37,687 nucleotides of DNA from Magnetococcales bacterium (GCA_015231755.1 JADGAZ010000013.1:93305-130991), one strand, 5' to 3'. Positions 8,784 to 18,259 are shown, numbered from the stretch's first letter. Program-made: numbers and translations. The notes: a model not told the origin generated them from the sequence alone.

Positions 8784-8821
8784 ATCTCCTTGTCCCGTCA
8801 CAAACGACGGGACAAGGAGAT
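8784..8821. repeat. Perfect 16-bp inverted repeat with 6-base loop
   Basis: ATCTCCTTGTCCCGTC at 8784-8799 is fully complementary to 8806-8821, with loop ACAAAC. It lies between the DUF697 gene end (8939) and the SPFH gene start (8761), both on the minus strand. Neither strand has a T-run after the stem, so it is not a standard intrinsic terminator. On the minus strand the 3' arm ends in ACAAGGAGAT, a good ribosome-binding sequence that would be hidden in the stem, but it is ~24 bases from ATG 8761. Confidence 0.9.
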
Positions 8822-8938
8822 GATGAAGCCTCCAGAGATTGTACACAGCAACGCCACCCTGGTGAAGGCACTCCTGTCACGATTTGCACCAGGAGCGCCC
8901 ACCAGGATCAGGCGCCATTCCTCGAAAAAAGCACAGGA

Positions 8939-9808
8939 TCAGGCGGCATTCTGTTCGGTGCGCATATTTTCCGCGACCTTCTTGCCGGCCTCGAACTCTT
9001 CTCTGAAGTAGGTACGCATTTTGGAAGGATCGAAGTTGAAGAAGTTGCCACCGGACTCAAAGTGCTGGATGAACACCCGGCCCACCGCATAGGTGGCGGC
9101 GGCGCCGAAGACGGACATGCTGGTCATGCCCAGCCAACTGCCCACACCGGGGAAGGCTTTGAGCATGCTGGCCACACCCATGCCACCAGCCACGGGCAGG
9201 GTGCCGCCCAGCAAGGAGAGCAGCAACTTTTTGCCGATGTCATCGGTGAACTTGAGGTCGTAGAGCTTGGCCAGTTTGTAGAGCAAACGGGTTTGAATAC
9301 CAATCAGAATGCCGACATCCACGGAAGGCAGGGGAATCAGGCCCGTGCCCAGGGAGGCGAACATGTAATTCTTGGTCAGGTTTTGCGCATCCTTCAAGCG
9401 CTCCATGATTTCGGCATCCGTTTTGGCGACGGGTTCGGCCACGGTTTCGGCCTCGGCTTCCAGCACGGTTTCGGTCTCACTCATTTTAGTCTCCTCTGGT
9501 TGGATTAACGGGACTTTACCCGATTGGACAGGATCTGTTTCCGTAGATCCATGAACTTGCACAGTGGGTGGATGGTCTACCAGATCCGCCGCCGGATCCG
9601 GAAGCGGTGGGGAACTGGACGCTGGAGTCAGCGGGACGGCTTGGGTCGGCTCCACCGGAGAGGCCACGGCATGCTCAATTGGCGCTTCCACCGGGGGTTC
9701 CACCGGCAGCGATCCGGAAGCACCTTCCTGGGCTACGGCCTCAGGAACCGGAGCATCCGTTGATTCGGTGGCAATTTTGGTAAACCGGGGAAACCGTCTC
9801 GCTACCAT
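8939..9808 (-). CDS. DUF697 (YcjF/GTPase-associated) membrane protein with Pro-rich N-terminus
   Basis: A protein of 289 residues from ATG 9808. Residues ~1-115 are low-complexity and rich in P, A, V and E. Residues ~130-260 form the DUF697 domain (FASLGTGLIPLPSVDVGILIGIQTRLLYKLAKLY, KKLLLSLLGGTLPVAGG, AAATYAVGRVFIQHFESGG), which has hydrophobic hairpin-like segments and usually accompanies GTPases or stress-linked membrane proteins. ATG 9808 has an excellent AGGAG at seven bases. An in-frame extension to 9847 exists but is unlikely. A second strong start lies inside at 9484 (AGAGGAG before MSETETVLEAEAE) and would make a 181-residue form lacking the Pro-rich part. No GTPase gene is beside it. 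The molecular function is unknown. Confidence 0.82.
   Translation of the reverse strand: MVARRFPRFTKIATESTDAPVPEAVAQEGASGSLPVEPPVEAPIEHAVASPVEPTQAVPLTPASSSPPLPDPAADLVDHPPTVQVHGSTETDPVQSGKVPLIQPEETKMSETETVLEAEAETVAEPVAKTDAEIMERLKDAQNLTKNYMFASLGTGLIPLPSVDVGILIGIQTRLLYKLAKLYDLKFTDDIGKKLLLSLLGGTLPVAGGMGVASMLKAFPGVGSWLGMTSMSVFGAAATYAVGRVFIQHFESGGNFFNFDPSKMRTYFREEFEAGKKVAENMRTEQNAA
9482..9500 (-). promoter_or_regulatory. Internal ribosome-binding site and alternative start in the DUF697 gene
   Basis: On the minus strand the sequence AGAGGAGACTAAAATG gives a near-ideal ribosome site six bases before an in-frame ATG at 9484. Translation from it would produce a short form beginning MSETETVLEAEAE, retaining the whole DUF697 domain. 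The upstream start at 9808 has an equally good site. Confidence 0.5.
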
Positions 9809-10128
9809 GACACACTCCTGCATAATCGTCCACACATTGTCCACCATTGCCGACTACAGCCGACACAAAGCGGATCCGCCTTGTCAAAACCACACGCAAA
9901 TCTTAACAACGAAAGATATAATGAACAATGATATATAAATGATACACTTTGAACAAAATGTCAAAGAAAAAGTCAAGAGCACCAAAAAAATTTTACCTGC
10001 CCTTTGTATGTGGGCTATAATCACAGATCATTTTTTGGGCACCCCGGGCAACGGGAATTTCTCCCGACCCAATCAAGCCGATCACAATACCATAAATTTA
10101 CCAAAATTCAACGAAAGCCTCTTGCGCC
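9809..10128. other. Divergent intergenic region between DUF697 gene and NRPS gene
   Basis: About 320 bases without a gene, clearly AT-rich compared with its neighbours, separating the minus-strand genes from the NRPS. It holds a TATAAT at 9917-9922 without a good -35 box, a better promoter candidate at 9992-10021, and a small hairpin (CGGGA 10052-10056 / TCCCG 10062-10066) in the presumed NRPS leader. No small gene is supported. Confidence 0.7.
9992..10021 (+). promoter_or_regulatory. Candidate sigma-70 promoter for the NRPS gene
   Basis: A perfect TATAAT at 10016-10021 lies 18 bases after TTTACC (9992-9997, four of six consensus matches). Transcription would start near 10028, leaving a leader of ~100 bases before ATG 10129. 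This is a motif match only. Confidence 0.45.
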
Positions 10129-13100
10129 ATGAAAAAAGAAGACATCCAGCAAATCCATCCCCTGACCCCCATGCAAGAGGGCATGCTGTTCCACGCCTTG
10201 TATGAACAAACGGCCAACCCCTACTTTGAACAATGCCAGTTCCGGTTGCGGGGACATCTGGACCTGCCCCGCTTTGAAATGGCCTGGAACGAAGTGATGC
10301 GTCGGCATGAGGTATTACGCGCCCGTTTTGTCCATAAAAGCGTTCAACAACCCCGCCAGGTTATTTTAAAAGAACAGAAAATTGTTATCAAATATCTTGA
10401 TTGGCGCCATCTCTCGCCGGACGGACAACAGCAGGCGATTGAGAACCATAAAAAAAACGACTGGGCCCTCGGATTCGACCTGAGCCGGGACGCGTTGATG
10501 CGCATGGCGGTCTTTCAGACTCAAGAACAACAGTTCGAGGTGATTCACAGTTTTCATCACATCATTCTGGATGGCTGGAGTGTCGGCATCCTGCACGAAG
10601 AGTCCCTCCAGATCTATACGGCCCTGATCCGCGACCTTCCCCATCGTCTGCCCCCACCCGTCCCCTTCGGACGTTACCTGCAATGGCTGGCCCGACAAGA
10701 CCAGAAAGGAGCCGAACGGTTCTGGCAGCGCCATCTGAGCGGTTATCACCATCCGGTCACCCTGCCGGGATGCACCCCCTCGGAGCATGCCCCCTTCCAG
10801 GCCGAAGAGCGCCATTATACCCTTTCCGGCCCCTTGAGCGCCGCGCTGCGACAACTGGCCGCACGGCATCGGGTCACCCAGAACTGCCTGATCCAGACCG
10901 CCTGGGGCATTCTGCTGGCCCGCTACAATCAGGCCCAGGATGTGGTCTTCGCCGCCACGGTGTCGGGTCGCCCCCCGGAGATCCCGGATGTGGAACGGAT
11001 GGTGGGACTGTTCATCAACGCCGTGCCGGTGCGCATCCGCGCCGAGGCCGATATGCCGTTTCACCGTCTGCTGCGACAGGTGCAACACGAGGCCAACACC
11101 GCCCGGGATTATCATCACCACTCCCTGGCGGAAATCCAGGCCAAAAGCCAACTAGGCCATGCCCTGCTGGATCACATCCTGGTCTTTGAAAACTACGCCG
11201 CGGCGGATATCGCCCAGTTCACCATCGCCGATGGCCGGGGAGGAGAACTGGTGGTCGAACAGTACAAACAGGTGGACCATTCCAACTATCCCCTCACGGT
11301 GCAGGTCATGCCCGGCGAACCGTTGGGGTTCAACATGATCATCAATGTGGCCGCCCTGCCCGTCTCCCAGGTGGACGCAATGATGGCCAATCTGCAAGCC
11401 ATCCTCACCCAGGTGACCGACAACGACGTCGTGACCGTGGGGGCCATCTCGCTGCCGTCGCTGCCATCCCTGTCCGCGCTCCCACTCCCCCGACACCACA
11501 ACACCATCCGAACCACCACCGATCCGAAAACCGTCCCACTGCTCCTGGCGGCCACCTTCACCGCCGAACCCCTCGCCCCCCACATCCGTTGGTGGGGTCG
11601 AGCCTTCGGAGTGAACATCGAACCTTCCTTCGCCGCCTACAACCAAATTTTCCAGGAACTGCTCAACCCCGACAGCCTGTTGTCCACCCACGCTGGTCCG
11701 GCGTTGCTGTTGATCCGCTTTGAAGACTGGATCCGCAACCTGCCCGCCCCCACCCTGGAAAGCTGCCGGATCCATCTGGAAAATGGTTACACCCAACTGC
11801 TCCACGCCCTCACCCGACACCGCAACCCGGCCCCCCGGATGATCGCTCTGCTGCCCCCCTCGCCGGAACTTGCGGAACTCCCGGAAGCGGTGAAACCGAT
11901 CCACGCCTTGTACCAACGTTTCCGCGCCTGGCTCGACAGTGGCGCGCAAGGCCCGTGGCAAAGGCTGGATCTGACGGAACTGGCGCCTTGGTTCGCCATC
12001 GAATCAATCTTCGACACACTCCAGGATCAAACCGGACACATCCCCTTTTCCGACCCCTACTACGCCGCCATGGGGCTTTGGATCGCCCGCAAGATCGTGG
12101 CACTGCGGGCCACCCCCTTCAAGGTGATCGCGCTGGATTGCGATAACACCTTATGGCAGGGCATCTGCGGCGAAGGCGGCAGCCAAGGCGTGATCATCAC
12201 CCCCGGCCATCGGGCCTTGCAGCAATTCATGGTGGAACGGCATCAAGAGGGTTTTCTGCTGGTTCTCAACAGCAAGAACAATCCGGAGGATGTCTGGGAG
12301 GTGTTCGCCAATCATCCCGACATGGTGTTGCGCCGGGAACAGATCGTCACCACCCGCATCAACTGGCGAGCCAAATCCGACAATCTCCGGGAGATGGCCA
12401 AGGAGTTGAATCTGGGGCTGGACAGTTTCGTCTTCCTGGACGACTCCGGGGTGGAGTGCGCGGAGATGATGACCCACCGCCCCGAGGTGCTGACCCTGCA
12501 ACTGCCGGAAGATCCGGAGGATTTTTCAGTATTTCTGCGTCTGGTCTGGGCCTTCGATCGTTTCGCGGTCACCCAGGAGGATCAACAACGCAGCGCCATG
12601 TATCAAGAAGAGCAACAACGCCGCCAGCACCAGGAACAGGCCGACTCCCTGGAGGACTTTCTCCACACCCTGGAAATCCAGGTATTCATGGAGCCGTTGC
12701 AAAAAGAACATCTGCCCCGTGCCGCGCAACTCACCCAACGAACCAACCAGTTCAATCTCAGCACCATCCGCCGGGATGAAGCCGCCATTGAAGCCCTGCT
12801 GCGTCAACCCGAATGGCTGGGCTGGTGCATTCATGTGACGGATCGTTTTGGGGATTACGGTCTGGTGGGTGTGGTGCTCGCCCGGCAGGAAGACAACCGG
12901 TTGTGGGTGGATACCTTCCTGTTGAGCTGCCGAGTATTGGGACGGGGGGTGGAAACCGCCATTCTGAGTGGTCTGCGTCATCACGGTCTGGCCCGTGGCA
13001 TCGACCGTCTGGTGGCCGAATACCGCCCCACCGCGAAAAATCCCCCGATCCTGGCCTTTCTGGAGCAAAGTCCCCTGGAGCCGGAGTCCACCACCGCACA

Positions 13101-16100
13101 CGGCGTCCTGTATGGCGCCCCCTGCGCCGACCTGCCGGAAACCGCGCCCCATGTGCGTTTCTCCCATGATCGCCCACCCCCCCCGAAACCGGTGGCACCC
13201 CCACCCGCCGCCGCTCCAACGATCTCCGCGCCCGTCCAGCCGCTGGACCAGTCGAAGGCCGGATCCGCCTCACGCCTGCGGGCCTTGCGCTGGCGCGCCG
13301 ATCTGGTCAACAACGACCGTCTGGTACACAAGGCCCACTATCTGCCTCTAACCCACAGCTCCGGGGAGGCCCTGCTGGCCCTGCCGGTGGACGGATCCCA
13401 GGAACGCGACCGCCTGACGACGCCCTTCGCGCCGTTGCAAGGCGAGACCCAACTCCAGTTGGGCACCATCTGGCAAGAGGTACTCGGATGCGGGGCCGTC
13501 GGGCGCTACGACTCCTTTTTCGAGCTGGGCGGGCACAGTCTCAAGGCGGTGCGCATGGTGGCGCGCATCCAGAAACAGTTCGGGGTGACGCTGCAACTGG
13601 GAGAGGTGTTCGCCCATGCCACCATCGCCGCCCTGGCCACCCTGATCCGCAACCGGTCGGGTCATCAGCCGGATCCCATCCAACCCGTGGCCCAACAGGA
13701 AACCTATCCGGTTTCCAACGCCCAGTTGCGGTTGTGGATTCTCCAGCAGATGGAAAACGACGCCATCGCCTACAACACCGCCTCCCTCTATGAATTCCGC
13801 GGGGAGCTGCGCGCCGACCTGCTGGAACAGGCACTGGAAGCCGTGGCCTTGCGCCACGAATCCTTGCGCACCACCTTTGTCCAGGAACCGGACCCGGTGG
13901 TGGATCCGACGACCATCCCCGCCACCGGCTTCGGTCAGCCCCGGCAGCGCATCCATCCCGGCTGTCTGACCCGCCTGACCCATCTGGATCTTTCCGGCGC
14001 GCCGGATCCGGACGGACAAGCCCGGGCCATGGCCCTGGAGGAGGCCCGCACCCCCTTCGATCTGGCGCAAGGGCCGGTATACCGGGTCACCCTGATGCGA
14101 CTGGCGCCGCAACGCCATGTGTTGCTGCTCAACATGCACCACATCATCAGCGACGGCTGGTCTCTGGAAATTCTGCAAAACGAAACCATGACCCTGTACG
14201 CCGCGCTCCTGAACAACCTCCCGGCGCGTCTGCCGCCCCTGGCCATTCAATACAAGGATTACGCCGCCCATCAAAACGCCCGCCTTCAGGGGGAAGAGGC
14301 CACCCGGGCCCGGGAATACTGGCTCCACAAGCTCAACCACCAGTCCGCCGAGCCGATCCATCTGCCCACCGACTTCCCCAGACCGCCGGTGCAGACCTTT
14401 CAAGGACGCGTGCTGGTCCACGACTTCGACCCGCAACAGCGGGCCCTGCTCACCCGACTGGGCAACGATCATCAGGCCACCTTGTTCATGGTGCTGACCG
14501 CGCTCATCAAGGTAATCCTGCTGCGTCAGGCCGGTGGAACGCCGGAAAGCCGGGCGGTGATCGTCGGCACCCCGGTGGCCGGGCGGGAACGGCCCGAACT
14601 GGAAGAGCAGATCGGTCTGTATCTCAACACATTGGCGTTGCACGACATTCTCGATCCCGCCGAACCCTTCGCCGCCGTGCTGGCCAAGGTCAAACAGACC
14701 GTCACCGAAGCCTTCGCCCATCAGTTCTATCCCTTCGACCGTCTGGTGGAAGAGTTGAACCTGGAACGGGATCTGAGTCGTTCCCCGCTGTTCGACGTGA
14801 TGGTGGTCATGCAGGATCTGCTGCCGGATCGTCCGGGGCCTGCGGGTCTGACCATCACCCAATACGCCGTGGATGCCCAGATCAGCCGCTTCGATCTGGT
14901 ATTCGATTTTTTTGAGTACGAACAAAACCTGCGCATGGCCATCACCAGCAACACCGACCTGTTCACGCCTGAACGGATCGAGCGCATGGTGGGCCAACTC
15001 ACCCATCTGATGCGCAGCGTGCTGACCACCCCGGAACACCCCATCGCCGGTCTGGATCTCCTGTCCGATCCGGAACGCCAATTGTTGCTGGAGGGATTCA
15101 ACGCACACCGTCACCCCTACCCCCGACAGGCCACCATTCTCGACCGGTTTGCCGCCCAGGTGACCGCCACCCCCGAGGCCATCGCCGTCATCGCCGGGGA
15201 AGAGACCCTCGATTATCGCCAGTTGGACGGCTGGAGCAACCGCATCGCCCATCACCTGATGACCCGGGCCGAGGTGCGTGCGGAAGAGATCATTCCACTG
15301 CTGACCGACCGTTCCGCCGGATTTTTCGCCGGGGTGCTGGGCATCATGAAGGCGGGAGGGGTCTGTCTGCCCATCGACTCCGCCACCCCCAGGGAACGGA
15401 TCGACTTCATGGTACGTGACAGCGGATGCCGCTGGGTGCTGTTCGGGGAGGAAAACGACCGGCCCTCAGAGCCGATCCCCCTGCCGACGCTGACGGTGAA
15501 CGACTTCCGCAACGGGTCGGATGCTTCTCCCTCCGCCTGCCCGGCCCGTTGGGACTCCCTGGCCTATGTGATCTACACCTCCGGTTCCACCGGTCAACCC
15601 AAGGGGGTTTTGGTGGAACATGGGGGATTCATCAACATGGCCTTGGCCCAGATCCGGGCCTTCGGGGTCACGGCGGAGGATCGGGTCTTGCAATTCGCCT
15701 CCCCATCGTTCGACGCCAGTTTCTCGGAGATTTTCATGGCGCTCTTGTGCGGAGCGGCCCTGGTGCCGGTGGGATACGACACCATTCACCACCCGGAACG
15801 ACTGCTGGAGCGGATGCAGGCCACCGGAGTGACCGTCGCCACCCTGCCGCCGGTCTATCTGCACACCCTGACCACCCTGGCCACCACCCGTGACCATCCC
15901 GGGCTCAACGGCCTCAGAACCCTGATCACCGCCGGGGAACCGCCCATCTTTGAAGACGCGCTCCATTTCGCCGCCCGGTTGCGTTATTTCAACGCCTACG
16001 GACCCACGGAGTGTTCGGTGTGCGCCACTTGGTATCGGGTATTGCCGGAACCGGAACGCTACCCTGGCGGACAGATTCCCATCGGCGCGCCTTTGGACAA

Positions 16101-18222
16101 TCTCTCGGTGTACCTCCTGGACGGCTCCGACCACTTGGCCCCGCTGGGCACGGTCGGGGAAATCTGCGTGGCGGGACCGGGTGTGGCCCGGGGATATCTC
16201 AACCGCGAGGCGTTGACCGCCACCCGTTTTGTGGCCAATCCCTGGCAACCCGGCACCCGTCTCTATCGGACCGGGGATCTGGGACGCTGGCGCAACGATG
16301 GCACCATCGAACTGCTGGGCCGTCTGGACGAACAGGTCAAAATTCGCGGCCATCGGGTGGAACCCGGCGAGATTGCCCATCATCTGTTGCAACACCCGGA
16401 GGTGCGGGATGCCACGTTGCTGGTCCATCAGACCGACCCCAACACCCCGGAACTGATCGCCTGCGTCACCCCGGCCACCCTGCGCCCCGAGGCGTTGCGC
16501 TCCTGGCTGGAACCGATGCTTCCCGGCTACATGATTCCTGGCCGCTGGATCGTGACCGACCGACTGCCTTTGACCATCAACGGCAAGATCGACCGCAACG
16601 CCCTGCTGGCCACCCTGGCCCGACAGGAACCCCGTCAGGCCAGCGCGCACCCGCCCCGTTCTCCCCTGGAAAGCCGGATGCTTCAAATCTGGCAAAAAGT
16701 TCTGGGACGGGGGGATTTTGGCATCACGGATGACTTTTTCGCCCTGGGGGGAGACTCCATCAAGGCCATCCAGGTGGTGGCCTCCTTGAATGATCTGGGA
16801 TTGGAGACCAAGACCATCTTCTTGTATCCCACCATCGCCACCCTGGCCCACAGCCTGGAAAACCGTACCCGGCGCCCCCTGCGCGCCGAAGAACCGGACC
16901 CGATTGCCGGACCGGTGCCACTAACGCCGATCCAGTCCTGGTTCTTCCGGGAGTACCCGGTGGATCACTACCACTTCAACCATGCGGAGTATCTGTTCTT
17001 CCGGGATCCCCTGAACGCGTCCGCGTTGCAGGCGGCCTTGCAGGCGGTGCAGGCCCACCACGACATGCTCCGAGCCTGTTTTCCGCCGGGAGCGGGACCG
17101 GACGGGGTGAGCCAAGCAATCCAGGGACCGGAGTTGCCGGTGGATTTCCAACTGCTGGATCTGCGCGGCATCGAAGCGGTGGAAACCGAGGTGGACCGTC
17201 AAACCAGAATCGCCCAAAGCGGCATGAATTTGACACACGGCCCCCTCTTGAAAACCCGCCTGTTCCGTCTGGATCAGGAGGACCGCCTGCTTTTCGTGAT
17301 CCATCATCTGATCATCGACGCGGTTTCCTGGCGCTTTTTGTTGGATGACATCCTGCGGGGCTACGAGCAGCAGGTGGCCGGGCACCCCATCACCCTGCCC
17401 AGCAAAAGCAATTCCTTCAAACGCTGGTCCGAAGGGCTTCAACTCTATAGCCGCAGTTTGCGCCTGTTGCGGGAACGCCATTACTGGCAGGCCATCGAAT
17501 CGACCCCTCTGGAAACGATCCCCCACCCCAAAACGGCGGAATCCTCCCTGCCGGTAGACATCCGGGATCAAAACATCACCCTCACCCCGGAGGAAACCGA
17601 AGCCCTGTTGGCCCTGACCCGCTCCCGGGAGCGGCCCTACCGGGTGATCGACCTGCTACTGTCTTCTTTGGCACAATCCTTGCAGAGAAAGTACAACCTC
17701 CATCACGTTCCCATCATGCTGGAAGGGCATGGACGGGAACCCGTCGTCGATGGGGTGGATGTGAGTCGTACAGTGGGCTGGTTCACCACGGTATTCCCAT
17801 TTCTGTTGTCGGCGAGCCGGGAACAGAGCCTCGGGGAAGTGTGTCGCACCCTGCGGGAACGGTTGGACCAGATCCCCAATCAGGGCATCGGATACGGTAT
17901 CTTGAAGTATCTGACCCCCGATGCCCTGAAACCCGGATTGAGTTTCCGGCTGAAACCACAGATCAGTTTCAACTATCTGGGGGAATACCGCCTGGATCCA
18001 GGCGATCTGTCCGCCCTTGTCAACAGTGATCTGGCACCTTATCGTGCAAGCGAACGGGCCGGAGCGCTTTATGATTGGATGTTCAACGCCATTGTGGAGG
18101 GAAAAGCGTTGCAGATTTTCCTGGCTTATGACGCCCAGCGGTTCGACGACCACACCATTCGCGATCTGCTCGATACCATGCGTGGCATTCTTCTCGATCA
18201 CACCCGGTTAAATGACGCTTGA
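10129..18222 (+). CDS. NRPS: C - FkbH - PCP - C - A - PCP - E
   Basis: A 2697-residue multidomain synthetase. C1 (~1-445) has an intact HHIILDG at 143-149. An FkbH region (~460-1015) follows, with an N-terminal part (FTAEPLAPHIRWW, YNQIFQELLNP), HAD motif DCDNT at 670-674 and SCRVLGRG with Cys934. PCP1 has LGGHS with Ser1137. C2 (~1190-1640) has HHIISDG at 1337-1343. The A domain (~1670-2165) has YTSGSTG at 1816, NAYGPTE and NGKIDR; the Stachelhaus positions read D-A-S-T-I-A-A-V-C-K, close to Phe/Tyr codes. PCP2 has LGGDS with Ser2210. A terminal epimerisation domain has HHLIIDA at 2392-2398, EGHGRE, VGWFT and FNYLGE. FkbH would load a glyceryl- or lactyl-type unit on PCP1 (family knowledge). 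C2 would join it to an aromatic amino acid, then made D. There is no thioesterase. The start ATG has only a weak ribosome site. Confidence 0.92.
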   Translation: MKKEDIQQIHPLTPMQEGMLFHALYEQTANPYFEQCQFRLRGHLDLPRFEMAWNEVMRRHEVLRARFVHKSVQQPRQVILKEQKIVIKYLDWRHLSPDGQQQAIENHKKNDWALGFDLSRDALMRMAVFQTQEQQFEVIHSFHHIILDGWSVGILHEESLQIYTALIRDLPHRLPPPVPFGRYLQWLARQDQKGAERFWQRHLSGYHHPVTLPGCTPSEHAPFQAEERHYTLSGPLSAALRQLAARHRVTQNCLIQTAWGILLARYNQAQDVVFAATVSGRPPEIPDVERMVGLFINAVPVRIRAEADMPFHRLLRQVQHEANTARDYHHHSLAEIQAKSQLGHALLDHILVFENYAAADIAQFTIADGRGGELVVEQYKQVDHSNYPLTVQVMPGEPLGFNMIINVAALPVSQVDAMMANLQAILTQVTDNDVVTVGAISLPSLPSLSALPLPRHHNTIRTTTDPKTVPLLLAATFTAEPLAPHIRWWGRAFGVNIEPSFAAYNQIFQELLNPDSLLSTHAGPALLLIRFEDWIRNLPAPTLESCRIHLENGYTQLLHALTRHRNPAPRMIALLPPSPELAELPEAVKPIHALYQRFRAWLDSGAQGPWQRLDLTELAPWFAIESIFDTLQDQTGHIPFSDPYYAAMGLWIARKIVALRATPFKVIALDCDNTLWQGICGEGGSQGVIITPGHRALQQFMVERHQEGFLLVLNSKNNPEDVWEVFANHPDMVLRREQIVTTRINWRAKSDNLREMAKELNLGLDSFVFLDDSGVECAEMMTHRPEVLTLQLPEDPEDFSVFLRLVWAFDRFAVTQEDQQRSAMYQEEQQRRQHQEQADSLEDFLHTLEIQVFMEPLQKEHLPRAAQLTQRTNQFNLSTIRRDEAAIEALLRQPEWLGWCIHVTDRFGDYGLVGVVLARQEDNRLWVDTFLLSCRVLGRGVETAILSGLRHHGLARGIDRLVAEYRPTAKNPPILAFLEQSPLEPESTTAHGVLYGAPCADLPETAPHVRFSHDRPPPPKPVAPPPAAAPTISAPVQPLDQSKAGSASRLRALRWRADLVNNDRLVHKAHYLPLTHSSGEALLALPVDGSQERDRLTTPFAPLQGETQLQLGTIWQEVLGCGAVGRYDSFFELGGHSLKAVRMVARIQKQFGVTLQLGEVFAHATIAALATLIRNRSGHQPDPIQPVAQQETYPVSNAQLRLWILQQMENDAIAYNTASLYEFRGELRADLLEQALEAVALRHESLRTTFVQEPDPVVDPTTIPATGFGQPRQRIHPGCLTRLTHLDLSGAPDPDGQARAMALEEARTPFDLAQGPVYRVTLMRLAPQRHVLLLNMHHIISDGWSLEILQNETMTLYAALLNNLPARLPPLAIQYKDYAAHQNARLQGEEATRAREYWLHKLNHQSAEPIHLPTDFPRPPVQTFQGRVLVHDFDPQQRALLTRLGNDHQATLFMVLTALIKVILLRQAGGTPESRAVIVGTPVAGRERPELEEQIGLYLNTLALHDILDPAEPFAAVLAKVKQTVTEAFAHQFYPFDRLVEELNLERDLSRSPLFDVMVVMQDLLPDRPGPAGLTITQYAVDAQISRFDLVFDFFEYEQNLRMAITSNTDLFTPERIERMVGQLTHLMRSVLTTPEHPIAGLDLLSDPERQLLLEGFNAHRHPYPRQATILDRFAAQVTATPEAIAVIAGEETLDYRQLDGWSNRIAHHLMTRAEVRAEEIIPLLTDRSAGFFAGVLGIMKAGGVCLPIDSATPRERIDFMVRDSGCRWVLFGEENDRPSEPIPLPTLTVNDFRNGSDASPSACPARWDSLAYVIYTSGSTGQPKGVLVEHGGFINMALAQIRAFGVTAEDRVLQFASPSFDASFSEIFMALLCGAALVPVGYDTIHHPERLLERMQATGVTVATLPPVYLHTLTTLATTRDHPGLNGLRTLITAGEPPIFEDALHFAARLRYFNAYGPTECSVCATWYRVLPEPERYPGGQIPIGAPLDNLSVYLLDGSDHLAPLGTVGEICVAGPGVARGYLNREALTATRFVANPWQPGTRLYRTGDLGRWRNDGTIELLGRLDEQVKIRGHRVEPGEIAHHLLQHPEVRDATLLVHQTDPNTPELIACVTPATLRPEALRSWLEPMLPGYMIPGRWIVTDRLPLTINGKIDRNALLATLARQEPRQASAHPPRSPLESRMLQIWQKVLGRGDFGITDDFFALGGDSIKAIQVVASLNDLGLETKTIFLYPTIATLAHSLENRTRRPLRAEEPDPIAGPVPLTPIQSWFFREYPVDHYHFNHAEYLFFRDPLNASALQAALQAVQAHHDMLRACFPPGAGPDGVSQAIQGPELPVDFQLLDLRGIEAVETEVDRQTRIAQSGMNLTHGPLLKTRLFRLDQEDRLLFVIHHLIIDAVSWRFLLDDILRGYEQQVAGHPITLPSKSNSFKRWSEGLQLYSRSLRLLRERHYWQAIESTPLETIPHPKTAESSLPVDIRDQNITLTPEETEALLALTRSRERPYRVIDLLLSSLAQSLQRKYNLHHVPIMLEGHGREPVVDGVDVSRTVGWFTTVFPFLLSASREQSLGEVCRTLRERLDQIPNQGIGYGILKYLTPDALKPGLSFRLKPQISFNYLGEYRLDPGDLSALVNSDLAPYRASERAGALYDWMFNAIVEGKALQIFLAYDAQRFDDHTIRDLLDTMRGILLDHTRLNDA

Positions 18223-18259
18223 CCTGCACTCCAATTATCATTCAAAGGTATCATTAACG

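Noticed and set aside
8784..8821. Hairpin as an intrinsic terminator
   Set aside because: No T-run follows the stem on either strand, so it was recorded only as an inverted repeat.
13348..15255. Minus-strand open frame of 635 codons
   Set aside because: It lies opposite the NRPS PCP1-C2 domains; composition is typical of an antisense shadow in GC-rich DNA.
18212..18259. Start of the S12 hydrolase at the ATG overlapping the NRPS stop
   Set aside because: No ribosome site, and the lipoprotein signal peptide begins at ATG 18260.
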